Source of the DNA: Asterochloris sp. CNOR1
Lineage: Eukaryota; Chlorophyta; Trebouxiophyceae; Trebouxiales; Trebouxiaceae
Length of the DNA: 64,000 nucleotides
Direction: 5' to 3'
NCBI GenBank assembly: GCA_963969365.1
Contig: OZ017749.1
Span: 992,001-1,056,000 of the forward strand
Within the stretch, counting starts at the first letter, position 1. Every line of letters begins with the position of its first letter. The position numbers and the translations under genes were made by a program. Positions 26,310-37,267 of the stretch are shown here, piece after piece. The notes beneath the pieces are model-generated. The model saw only the letters and a list, made by a program, of their open reading frames with translations, did no database searches and had not been told where the DNA came from.

Positions 26310-29300
26310 CTAGGCAAATATGGTGATGTCCACCACTGCCCTCAGCAGATCAGGCTTGGGCACATGTTTGCGAACATGGACAGCAGCTTCGGCCCCTTGG
26401 GCTGTACCAAAGCCAGGCTGGCTGGCAGCATGAGGGCTCTGAGCAAGTTCCTGCAGCATGGATGGCTGCCAGTTGTCGAGGCAGTCAGCGTCAGACTGAC
26501 CCACCGGCTGCTCTTGAGGCCCTTTGAGGGCGTCAGCCAACATGCACACCCCCCCAGTCTGATGAGCACTCCTGGCTGTGCTCAGCATCACTGTTCACCT
26601 TTGTCCACAGCAAGAGCATCATGCAAAGTCAGAGCCTCAGAAACTGCCCGCACAAACCCAGGCAGCCCCAATGCAGGGCCCTGCTTCAGAGGCAAACCAA
26701 CAGCAGCTCCCCTCCCAGCAATGGACTGCAGTCTGCACCTCTTTCTGCAGCTCCAGCCAGCGCTTCTGGGCCTGCCAGTCCAGCAGCCTACTGCCAAATA
26801 TGCCGTAGAAGGTCTGCGCCTGCCCGCGACTCACAGTCGCGTGTGGGGGGCACTGCGGGCTGTAGACAGAGACCAGCATGCGCTCATCCTGCAGGCGCTC
26901 CTCAATGCTGCTGGCCAGGCGGTACTGGGTCAGCGCAGTCAGGTCCTGCTCTGGCCTGCAGCAGGCGGTCATGGCAGCATGTCAAGACTCTGCTAGGGTA
27001 ATGCACAGGCAGTGGTGGGTACAAAGATTGTAAGCTCTGATGTACCCTGCAGCAATGTGATGGTGGCTCTGCTTGCAGGTGCGCCGACATGGTGCTGAGT
27101 GAATGCACTCAGGCCCTGCTCACCTGCAGCAGGAGGCGGGCATGCAGGTGCTTGCGTGAGTGCTGCAAAGGTGATGCTGCGTGAGGTGGCCATCATCACC
27201 AGCAGCACCTGCTGGATAGTTGAGCTGGGTGGACTGGCAGGGCATGCTGCATTCGGGCCGCCTATATGGCACCACGCCTTTGAAATCAAAACAGGAGCAC
27301 TCACTGAAGGCGCTGGAAGTGCCACTCCACCTCTCGCTCCACAATCTTGCAGATAGCAGTGGCTTTGGCCGCAGGCATGCCTGAGGAGACCACGTGGTCA
27401 CTCCAGCGCATGGGAATAGGCGGCGGCGAGGGCAGGCTCACGGAGCGCACCTGCAGGGCATCTCTGATCTGCTGCACTTGCCAGCAGATGCCATGTCTGG
27501 TGGCTCAAGGCTAGTGCAGGGGCAGATGTTTAGCAGCTGCACAGCATTGCAGGGCAGCAGGCATCCATACTACCGCCCACTGGTCAACACACTTTGCCTG
27601 CAATCACTGCAGCTCTCAAGACAGGAGCACAGGCAGACCGCAGCACGCTTCGTCAGCAGTAAACACCGCCAGATGGGACATCCCATTTGGGTGCTTCGAG
27701 CCTCGAAATGAGACACCATCCTGTTTTCGACATGCGTTGGCATGCCGGCACCCTTGAGCCACAGGCAGGGTTACACAGATGCCTGTGAGCGCACCGAGGG
27801 AGTCAGCTCCTGGGCATCAGCATCTGCCTGGGAGGCTGTGTCCGAGCCATCTGCACCCTTGTGAGACCCCACAGTCTCCGAATCCCCACTGCCAGGTTCT
27901 GAGCTGCCAGGCTCCTTGTATGAGCCCACATCCTCAGGGTCACCACCGGCAGGGTTCTGCTGCGAGCCCAAGGGTCCAACCTCTGGGGCCTGCTCGGGCG
28001 CATCAGAGGGGGCCAGCGAGGCACCACTGGAGGCCTTAGGAATGGCAGGTGCTTCACCGGCCTCCCCTGCAGATGGCCCTGGGGCGGCCGCGCCAGCAGC
28101 CTTACGCGCCCCGGAGCTGGCCTCGGCGCCGTCCCCTGCAGCCCTGTTCCCGCCCCTGTGCGAGGACTGCTTCTTCAGCCTGGCAGAGGCCAACTTGATG
28201 TCTGCCCGCACCATAGAGCTGGTGCCAGGCAGAGTCCCCATGCTGGCTGCCCGCGCCACTGGCCTGGCCGGCCGTGGGTCCGCCTTAGCAGGGCTGCCCT
28301 TGCTGGGGCCCGCACGGCCGGGGGTCTGGGCGCCAGAGCCTGCGCGACCTGGGTCTGGGGCCCCAGCTGGAGCATCTGCCGGACCGCCTGCTACTCGCCG
28401 CGCGCCTGCGCTACCCTGGGAGCTGGCACTGCTGGTGCGCAGGTCTGCATCAGCCAGGGGAGTTGGGCTGGTGGCGCTGGTCTTGAGGCGGTGGGTCTCG
28501 TGCTTGCCAGGCTCCCAGAAGTCTGCAGGCCCTGTGCAGGTAGGCTCAGCTGCTGCCAGCATGGTGAACAGTGGCCAAGTCCAGGGGAGAGATGTCGAGA
28601 TGACTACGGCTGGATGCAGGTGGACATGCAGGTGGGCTCAGCGGCTGCAGCATGATGGACAAAATGGTGGACACATTGCCAGCTGGGGCAGCCCTGTGCA
28701 GAAATACTCACTGCAGAGACATGCAGATGATGCAGACTGGGCTTCCCCATGGGCCGTCCTAACGGCACATGCTGCTGTGACGTGGGGCGGCTTTGAGTGC
28801 AGGTAGACGTAGGCACTTCAGAGGTGACGCATGATGTCATGAATGAGGACGCAGCTCACCAAGAGTTGCAGACCGCTGGTGGTGCATGCGCATGTGTGGC
28901 TGCGTACGACTGGCGCCTAGGCGAGTCTCTGTGCGGTTGACTCCAGGGCGAGCGTCCCGCTGCAGATGGTCTGTGGGCAAGGGCAGGCTGTTACTCTGCA
29001 GGGGACGGCCCCGCAGGGTTGCGTCGGTTGGCCGTGGAGGTGCGTGGCGCTTTGGTTTAGCGATGGCCGCAGCTGCAGGGCAGCACAGGAAAGGCATGCT
29101 CAGTGACACCTGCCTGAGGGCCCTGGCGGTTGCAGATTGGCTTGGCACAGACCAGCAGGATGTGGTGGCGCTTTGGTCTCTCTGAGACAGCAGCAGTGTT
29201 CGCGCCACACGAACCACCAGGGTATGCAGAGCACCAGCAACTGGCTTGGACTTGACCTGTTGCAGTGTCCAACCCTCCAAGCGTCAAGTAGAGGAGACTG

Positions 29301-29794
29301 CTTGGCAGAGGCCATGAGCATCTCCTGTCTGATGGCCTGACGGAGGAGGCAACATGCACTGGCCACATGGGCAACAAGTGCCTTGGACTGGCCCGGACAG
29401 TGCTCCTCAGCCGGGAGCCAAGGTTGAGCCAATGGCCCAGGACTAAGCAGCCCCTTGCCGCACAGTCTTGAGGCAGGGGTCCTCACCCAACTGCAGGTTG
29501 GCAGGATCACTCAGGGGTGAGTAGTTGACAGGTGCAGATGGAGCCCGGGTGTGCCTGGGCCTGGGCGGCCTGCTCTCTGCAATACCCCCCATCTCCCCTG
29601 CGTCTGCGCCCACCATCACCTGCACTTTGCAAGTGTTGACAGGTGGCTGTAAGTCCGTATGCTTCAAACACCCAAGGTACAGGATCTACAGGCAGACCCC
29701 AAAGACAGATGGTGGGATGGGTGATGCATGCACACAGAGCCAGGGTGCCTGATGCAGGTGCGACACCTCCTCCTCCTCGTTTTCGGGTGCGCAT
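26310..29794 (-). CDS. Unrecognised, largely disordered protein
   Basis: I do not recognise this protein. A phase-consistent model on the minus strand is 29794-29765, 29619-29487, 29072-28860, 28522-27777, 27450-27305, 27176-27124, 26950-26739 and 26558-26310, about 593 residues. The first half is basic and rich in Pro, Arg and Ser (for example RPPRPRHTRAPSAPVNYSP). One 746-bp exon encodes a low-complexity region of Ala, Gly, Pro, Ser and Asp/Glu with an Arg/Lys island (RADIKLASARLKKQSSHRGG). The C-terminal 200 residues look ordered and helical: RWSDHVVSSGMPAAKATAIC, VEREVEWHFQRL, LASSIEERLQDERMLVSVY and FGSRLLDWQAQKRWLELQKE. That layout would suit a cytoskeleton- or scaffold-associated protein, but this is speculation. 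The first exon and the short sixth exon are the least certain. The start is head to head with the membrane-protein gene. Confidence 0.55.
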
Positions 29795-30256
29795 CCGCAC
29801 AGGACATGTTGGCTCACCTGCTCAGCTGCAGTTCATCACTCCAGCGAACAAACCTCTCTCCCCCTCAGTGCCACCCATATGCAGAACCCAACGGTGTCAG
29901 TGATCCGTGGTTAACGACTGACAGCAGCTGCCGAACAGACTGGGGGTACCACCCCGGTGTGACAATGCTCGCAGCACGCAAAGAACGAAAGTTAGTACTG
30001 TTGACTTTCATTGTGAGCAGCCCCAGTTGTGGTCTGTGGGTTCACGGGCTGCGTCAGGTCCCGACTGGGCCAGGAGCAGTGCTGACTCAAGTCAAAGTTC
30101 ATGCCATGCCAAACGCTTGCCTGGATTTGTCGCTGCTGGCAGCTGCCAGCTATCCCCTGAGAGGTGCCATGAGTTGCTGGCACGCCTTGCACCTGCTTGC
30201 AACAGCACACAGATTGGCATTTAGTGGCTGACCATCCCATTTGAGCCGGCGCTGCC
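29795..30256. promoter_or_regulatory. Divergent intergenic region
   Basis: About 460 bp separate two genes transcribed away from each other, so both promoters should be here. I see no TATA box, exon or repeat. Confidence 0.4.
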
Positions 30257-32426
30257 ATGCCTTCAGGCATTGTTTACTTGGCTCTGCATCCTTCCTTGTA
30301 CAGAGTATGCATCACCTTTGTGCTGAAGGTATGTGCTGTGCCTCATCAGGAATGGGTTGCATGCCAACAGGATGTTATGTGCTGTGCCTCATGTAACCTT
30401 TCTTGCTTGCCAGCAGGCAAGCCACACAAGTCACTGTTGCCTGCTGTGCAGGTCTTGGCATGCAGCATCGCTGCGCTTGGGGCCCTTGTTTTCTTCACAT
30501 TCCATCTACAGCTCCTCATGGTCTCCAAGGCTTTTGGCACAGGCTTCATGGGACGGTCTTTCACGTGGGCACTGCTGATTGTCGAGACCCTCCTGCCATC
30601 TTACCTCTTTCTGCAGCCAATCATCAGAGCAATGAGGTGAGCGAGGCAGCTGTACGTGCTGCACTGCATGCAAGGGCAGCAGGGAGCGTGCACAGCTGGA
30701 GCTTGGCAGTCAAGTCAGCTGGCTGCCAACCTGTCACCCCATTCTCTTCTGCAGCCCCATGCAGTCCACACCCTGCTCCCGCTTACTCTGTGCACGGCTG
30801 ATACCCCTGCCCTGCAGCAGGAACAATTTTGGTCAGGCAATGGCCCTACTGCAGCAATGTGGGTTCCCTGATTTGCAGCGCCTTGACCTCCCAGAACCAT
30901 GGTGCCCTGCAGCCCTCCGCTTTGCAATGCCCCAAGATTTGCTCCCCGCCCCGGCAGCGATGATATGATGAATTGTGTGCTGTTTGCACTCTGCAGGCCT
31001 CTGCCTCTCGTTTTCAGATCGACTGCCTGCCATGCAGTTAGGCTTTCTATTCCAATCCAACAGCAGCTCATCTTCTCTGATCACAGCTCTGCCGTGCAGC
31101 GCTGAGCAATATAGGCCCCTACCTTGCCGCCCTTGCATTTCAACCAACAGCAGCTTTATACGCTGCAGCAATGAGATGATGGACCGTGTGCTGGAGGACC
31201 ACGGCTTTGCAAAGCTGGCGCCTGTGTCTGCACGCGACAGGGCTGGAGTGCAGCGCAAGCTGCGTGCCATGGCCAGGAGCCAGGCCAAGGCTGGGCCTGA
31301 CAGCGCCCAGGAGGACATGCAGGGCTGGCTCAGATGGGCAGCTGGCCAGCTGGTTGGCCTGGTCCTGCAGCTGCGGGCCAACGAGTCTGGCTGGAAGCCC
31401 TGGCTGCGACTGATGCTGACAGCGCCGCTGTCCATGGTGCCAGGGGCTGGTCTCGTCGTGTATGCCTACCTGAATGGTGAGCCTGCTTGTGCACCCTGCA
31501 ACAGGCTGAGGGTGGCATGGGGTGACCATGCAGCACCACACGACAGTGCAGTGTGGTTGACACCTGCTGTCTGGCAACACCCTGCTCCAGGCTGCAAGGC
31601 TCAGCAGTGCATGGTGCTGCTTGTGAAGGCTGCAATTGCCTGCACGGTACTGTCTTGCCAGGGGCAACTGACTTGTTGCCTTCCAAGCAGCTGTCCTCCA
31701 AACAGTGAACCTTAGCTGCAGCAGCTCTGAGTGTGGTGCGCCATGCAGGGTACCCCTACGCCAAGGAGCTGCTGCTGCACTATACTGTCAGGAAAGGGCT
31801 GAACAAGGGCGCGGACCAGGAGCTTCTGTTTGAGGCCCACCATCGCAGGTGTGGCTGATGCTCATGGAACACTGTCTCTGCACCATCTGGGCCACCTGGC
31901 ATGTGCTCACCACCTCAGATTCAGTGCCCGCCTGTTTGGGCACTCGGCTTGTCAATGCTCAATGACAGCCAGACGCCGGGATTGGGCGGTCCTGAGACTG
32001 CACAGGTTCCTGTCAGCGTAAGCTGTGGCCTGCCTGCTGTGCAGCTTCAGCGCCTTTGGAGCGGTTGTTTTCCTGCTGAATGTGATTCCCCTCCTCAACT
32101 GGGGCTTCATGTTCTCAAACGTTGTGGGAGCTGGCCTGATGGCTGTGGACATGGAGAAACGTGGCACCCTGCTCAAAGGGGCAGCGGTGCAGGTGAGTGG
32201 CTACTCTTGGCCAATGCAGTGTGCGTCACTGAGTTGCAGTGCATCATCATGGGCCTGCCAGGCACGTTGAGCCTGCATTATTGAGGCTTGTGGTCCAAGG
32301 TTGAGCCATGCGTTGCAGGACAAGAGCATCGTGGAGGGCCTGGCAGAGACAGCTGATGATGCGCGTTCTGCACTAAAATCAAGTCCCGTGACAAGATCAC
32401 GGGCTCGGACACAAGCTCAGCATTGA
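30257..32426 (+). CDS. EI24/RRT8-like multi-pass membrane protein
   Basis: The likely family (EI24/CysZ, and the fungal RRT8/LDS group) consists of integral membrane proteins of the ER, lipid droplets or plasma membrane. The role in algae is unknown to me. Exons are 30257-30328, 30452-30636, 31169-31476, 31749-31848, 32045-32192 and 32319-32426, giving 306 residues in frame. Hydrophobic segments are VLACSIAALGALVFFTFHLQ, a longer one ending in TWALLIVETLLPSYLFLQPI, SMVPGAGLVVYAYLNG and SFSAFGAVVFLLNVIPLLNW. The last is followed by MFSNVVGAGLMAVDMEKRG; this AFG..IP..N..GA arrangement is what suggests the family. A soluble helical loop (about residues 88-150) lies between. The C-terminus is polar and basic (SSPVTRSRARTQAQH). 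An alternative exon near 30823 was set aside because it leads to an early stop. Confidence 0.68.
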
Positions 32427-33147
32427 AGTCTGCTGTGCGAACAATACATCGACCTATGATAACATGACCAAAACAGAAGCCACGTGACCTAAATGATCGC
32501 TGAGATCTCACGTCTATGCTTTTGCGGCAAAGAGTGGTGCACAGCAGACCTTGGACTCAGGTGCAGAGCTGTCTTCAACTGTGTCTGAGCACCTGTGTGA
32601 TCTGTAGAGAGGTGCCTCAGAACCCTCCCTATAGGCTGCAGGGCACCCTTCAAGCACAGGAGTCTACAGCAGCAACGTCTGGAGGGACGGCTCCTGCCAA
32701 TGGCCTGCCAGGTTGGCTCACTGGCACATCAGCAGGCGACATGTAGGCTTCATGGGCCGCTTGCTGGCAGCCAGGCAGCAGCTGACAGACCCTGGGGACT
32801 GGGAGATGAGTCCAGAGTGGTGTGGGCTGCAACTTTCGGGCACTTTGCTTTTGCTAGATATTTGAGCCTCCACGGTCCAACAAGAAGACCATTGCATGCA
32901 TGCAGGTATGGCACACAAGGAGGAGGCTGGGGCAGGGATGCCGGCACTGTGGCCTTTCACAGGCAGTCAGAGCACGGCAACGGTCAGGTGTGCTGTACAC
33001 AGCAGAGTTTTGACGGTCTCCTCTGCTTGCTGGTTGCACTTGCTTGGAGTCATGTAGCCCACACCTGAGGCCATTGATGTGCAGGTAGCTGTGACTTGTC
33101 ATGAGGCCAGCACACCACCCAACTGCCCACATGCGGACTGCATCCAG
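32427..33147. other. Spacer with unresolved 5' end of the next gene
   Basis: The methyltransferase-like gene that follows lacks a start codon in the recognised exons, so its first exon or exons and its promoter should be here. Short open stretches exist, for example 33079-33147, directly upstream and in frame, but none shows a recognisable motif. Confidence 0.4.
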
Positions 33148-35186
33148 CAGTGGCGAGTGCTGCGATTTAACGAGACACGGCAGAGCGTGTCTCGGGTGGC
33201 ACTCGTGCACTCTGCTGATGGAGGATGCAGGCTTATAGCTGTGCCGAACTGCCTGGCTTTTGAATACCTGAAGACTGAGGCCTCCCTTGGTGAGGCTGGT
33301 ATGATGTAGTGCAACATGTCACAGACCTCCCTGACAGGCTGGAAGAGTCCTCAGCTGAGCATGATCCACAAGCCATACAGTGTATGCTGAGTGCAGCTTG
33401 AGTGTGTGAGTCTGTGCAAGCATGTCTGTCACAGCAGTAATACCAGCCCTGAGCATGCTCTGGTGCATGCCACAGCAAAAGGTGCTATGTTCGGGCTCAC
33501 TATGCTGCATTTTGTTGTGTTGCCTGCAGCACAATCTGCAATGTGACCTGCCCATGATCCCCTCTCAGCACAGCCATGCAGACTCTGCCACGCTGCATGC
33601 AGTGGGCGCCTCCCTGTCCCTGTCTGGTCTGCTGGACACAGCACTGCAGCAGCCACACTCCTCAGAGCAGACCAAGACCACCAGGTCCGTCCCCAGCTGT
33701 TCAGCTCTCTGCATCGGCCTTGGCGCAGGCACCCTGCCCAACTTCCTGTCACACCACTTCCCTGGAATGCAAGTGGAAGCAGTGGAGCTAGACCCCGTCG
33801 TCATTCAGGCAGCCACAGAGGCCATGGGCCTGCCTGCTGACAGGTATGTGGGCGGCAAAGGCTATTTCGAGCCAGTGAATCAGCTGCAGCCTGCTTTTGC
33901 TTCAAGCCCTATAGGGAACATGACATACCAAGGAGTTGGGGGCTCTTAGGTGCCAAGGCTCTTTCAAGCCACCCCTAGGAACATGGTACTGATGTTCGTG
34001 CGGCTCTCCTGCCTTCGACGTGCAACGAAAGCACATTGCGTCTGGACTGTGTCCCTTGCTGCTGTACTTAAGTCACCAAGGACTATAAGGAGCAGGATGC
34101 ATGCTGCCTATGGCTGGACTCACGTTGCATAGGTGCACAGGTTGTGCAGAGCCAGGAGGCAGCTCCACCTTGATCTTTGCTTGCTGTGCCTGCAGGCCCA
34201 ACTTGCGGCTGCATGAGGGGGACGCTGCTGACTTTGTGAAGCACTTGGCCGACCAGGTGCAGTCCCAGGCAGCCTCCTCCACTGACCTTGTCATCATAGA
34301 TGCCTTTGACGGCAGCGACAAGGTTCCAAAGAGCCTGTGCACACCAGGTCAGCAGATGCGGCTGTGTCTGCTCTCCTCCTGGCCGCAGGCTGTCAGCCTT
34401 CTAGCAACAAGCACTTGAGCTGTCAGCTTGGGGAGCCTCTGCTGCACACTTTGCACCTGCAGTGGTTGAACATCAAGCTGTGCTTATGTGCCAGTACAGT
34501 CGGGCCAGTGTGCTCAGCCGCACACCACTTCAGCCTTTTGTGGGAAAGTCTTGTTGCACTTGCAGGCAGCCCCTTTCTGGAACAATTGGCGGCAGCTCTG
34601 CATCCGCAGCATGGCACAGTCATCATCAACCTACATGGCGGTGGTCGACCACGCCCGACCATCAGCAGTGTGCTGGGCAGGCTGCTAGGCATGAGCAACG
34701 ATGCCAGCAGCCGTGGCTACGTCCTCAGCAGCACCCAGGGACAGGCCCTGCAGCAGACCCTGCAGCTGTTCAGGTGGGGCCTGGGGTTGGTGCACATGCT
34801 TGCCTGCTTTGATGAAACTTGGCAGTGCAGTAAGCCACTGTGCCTGGCAGATGAGGTTCTGGCGGCTTTACGCAGGCCACCAGGGTCAGTATCTACTGGT
34901 GGGCATGAACAGTACTGTGCAAAAGTTTCTGGCAAGGCTGCAACTCTTTGTTGCTGCTTGCAGGGCGGCGCTGTCGAAGGATGGGCGGCCAGCTGTTGCA
35001 TTCACGCTGTCTGTGATTCGGCAGGGCAATATTGCCGTATGCATCAGCAGGTTAGGGCTGGATGCTGCTGCAGCTCACTGTCTGGTGCAGGCCGCTCAGG
35101 CAGCTGCTGAGAGGGCAGGTGTACCCTTTGACACAGGAAGCAGGGTGCAGAGGGGCCTTGAGCTTCATGCATCGTCCTATACATGA
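33148..35186 (+). CDS. Spermidine-synthase-like / SAM-dependent methyltransferase fold protein (5' end unresolved)
   Basis: This is a Rossmann-fold protein of the class I methyltransferase or aminopropyltransferase group; the substrate cannot be told. Recognised exons are 33148-33289, 33582-33843, 34196-34347, 34566-34773 and 34964-35186, about 328 residues in one frame. The N-terminal part reads QWRVLRFNETRQSVSRVAL, as in the beta-sheet lead domain of spermidine-synthase-like proteins. Motif I is ALCIGLGAGTLPNFL, the acidic post-I motif is VEAVELDPVVIQAA, and the motif before strand 4 is GDAADFV followed by DLVIIDAFDGSDKVPKSL. The C-terminal part has FLEQLAAALHPQHGTVIINL and ends HASSYT. The Asp pair needed for aminopropyl transfer is not obvious, so a methyltransferase or METTL13-like role is at least as likely. 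The 33289/33582 junction is the least certain, and the start codon lies upstream. Confidence 0.72.
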
Positions 35187-35597
35187 TTTTGAGAGCAATT
35201 TCACTGGTAATCAAGCCCACTGGGGAGTGGATGTCATGCCACACAGGCCTGGGAGATATCACCAAGCAGTCCCACTGAGCCATTTCCTTTCTTGTGATCT
35301 GTGTCCAGCGAGGCACTGCCTTCTTGCCAAAGAGGCCAGCACGGATAGCATCTGGTGGCAAGGTACAACCGACGCTCCCTAACTCTCGGAGGCGGGCTTC
35401 CGAAAGACCACAGAACAGAGAACAACTGCTTCAACTCAACAACACCCAACCAGCTGCACGCAGACAGAGGACTGGACTGTAAGTCCTCAAGAGCAGAGTC
35501 CATTTGTCCTTCATGCAGCTGCCCAACCCTCAAACAAGATTTTAGACACTGCGTTCATACATTGCAGTGTCTCAGTCACCTCTGAAGCACAGCAAAC
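35187..35597. other. Intergenic region between tandem genes
   Basis: This should contain the 3' end of the methyltransferase-like gene and the promoter of the GYPQQ-repeat gene. No exon or repeat is recognised. Confidence 0.45.
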
Positions 35598-37267
35598 ATG
35601 GGCGCCTGCCTCTCTGGCGGGCAGCAGAAGCCATATGGTGAGGCCCGCAGGCGACACACAGACACAGGAAGCTCTTATTGTGAGACTCATCTGCTAAAGC
35701 TTCCCGCTTGCAGGCCAACAGCAGTATGGGCAAGGCTACCCCCAGCAGGGCTACCCTCAGCAAGGTATCCATCAGCACCCTACCAATCTGGACAGCTCAA
35801 TTCTGCGTGCTCCTGCTCACCCTCTGCGAGTGATCTACCTGCAGGTGGCTACCCTGGGCAAGGTGGGGGGTACCCTCAGCAAGGTGAATGGACCGTTTTG
35901 CACAGGATGGTGATGCCTGCTGCAGTGCATGTTGGCAACTTGCTGGTCTTGCAGTGTGTTTGTGGTGTCAGGCAGCCACTGCAGCAGTCTCAGGTGCTTG
36001 AAGTGTGTGAGCTGCCCACATCAGGGTCCTCAACTTTTATTGCTGGGCTGCAACATACCTGCCAACCCCCCAAGTTGGCACCCGCTTCAATTGTTGCCTG
36101 CAGGATACCCTCAGCAGGGCCCCTATCCTCAGCAAGGTGCGAATTGACCAGGAAGACACCTGCTTCCCTCTGTCTTCTTTGCCTGCATGCTCTCTGAAGC
36201 AGCTGAAGGCCCACTACTGAGGCCATATCACGTGTGCTGCAGGCTATCAGCAGCAAGGCTACCCAGGTGGGCAGCTGTCCCTGGGATCATGCTGCTCCTG
36301 CATCCTCACTTGGACCTTGTATGTTGAGGGCGGCCTCCCATTCAATGCTGATCAACACAGACCTTTTGCTGCAGGCTACCCACAGCAGGGGATGGGAGGC
36401 GGTGGCATGATGGGAGGCGGTGGCTTGATGGGGGGCGGGCGCATGGGCGGCATGGGTGGCATGGGGGGCATGGGTGGCGGGCGCATGGGGGGCATGGGTG
36501 CAGGTGAGTACATCCAGCTCTGAGGATCGTGTGTCGCAAGCCGATGTGTCGCGAACTGTGACCCGCCATCTCACAGACAAACAAAATTCGTTCTCGTTCC
36601 TGCAGGCACAGGAATGCTGCTGGGAGCCGGAGGGGGTTTGTTGGCCGGAGGTCTCATAGGTGATGCAATGGCTGATGATGGAGGAGACGGTGGGGGAGGA
36701 GGAGGAGGAGGTGGCTGGGGAGATGATGATGGTGAGAGACTCAGAGCAGAACAGCGCTGTTGTGTTTTGGGCTGCTTTTTGCAATCAGTGGGGTCCTCAG
36801 CATTGGAGTGGAGGGTCTTGACAGATGTTGCCAGCTCAGCAACCTGCAAGTCAGCCAGCAGTGCCCGCTGCATAGGGGCCTTCACACAATAACATGCATC
36901 ACCCCACAGGCTGTTAGAAGCTGCAGAAGAAATGGGTGCACCACCCAAATAACAAGAGTTGTACACCTCCAAAGGGACCTCCTGGGCAGGGGTGCTCTGG
37001 CCTGCAGCCCACCTCAATGGTAGGCAGAGCAGGGCCAGTCACCTTACACACACCCAGATGGTCCTCTGCATCTTGACTTGCTGGTCACTTCTGGTGAGCC
37101 ACTCTCAGTCAGCACGGCAGATCACAGAGGTGCTTGGTGCCAATCGCATGGGCTTGATGCCACTCTGTGTGGCCTAGAATGTCACCATGACCCATTGTCC
37201 ATGCCACCTTGTTGCTGCAGGTGGTGGAGGAGGAGGAGGCGGAGACTTTGGGGGAGGTGGTGACTGA
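35598..37267 (+). CDS. GYPQQ-repeat, glycine-rich protein with acylation-type N-terminus
   Basis: Exons are 35598-35637, 35714-35764, 35845-35883, 36104-36136, 36243-36266, 36375-36503, 36606-36731 and 37221-37267, giving 162 residues. Every intron is phase 1 and every internal exon (51, 39, 33, 24, 129 and 126 bp) is a whole number of codons. The N-terminus MGACLSGGQQKPYG has Gly2 and Cys4, as in N-myristoylated and palmitoylated proteins. Exons 2-5 each encode one or two GYPQQG-type units. Exon 6 starts GYPQQGMGGGG and runs into GGMGGM repeats. Exon 7 encodes a small hydrophobic Gly-rich stretch (MLLGAGGGLLAGGLIGDAMA), and the end is GGGGDFGGGGD. The layout resembles plant GYPPQG/XYPPX and glycine-rich A3-type proteins. 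The role is unknown; membrane-peripheral attachment is inferred. Confidence 0.85.

Noticed and set aside
27916-28806. A 296-codon plus-strand open frame rich in Gly, Pro, Ala and Ser
   Set aside because: It is the antisense shadow of the long low-complexity exon of the minus-strand gene; the minus-strand reading joins in phase to flanking exons and this one does not.
30823-30964. A possible exon of the EI24-like gene starting RNNFGQAMALLQQC
   Set aside because: It follows an acceptor in the right phase but runs to a stop, whereas the acceptor at 31168 leads into further phase-consistent exons.
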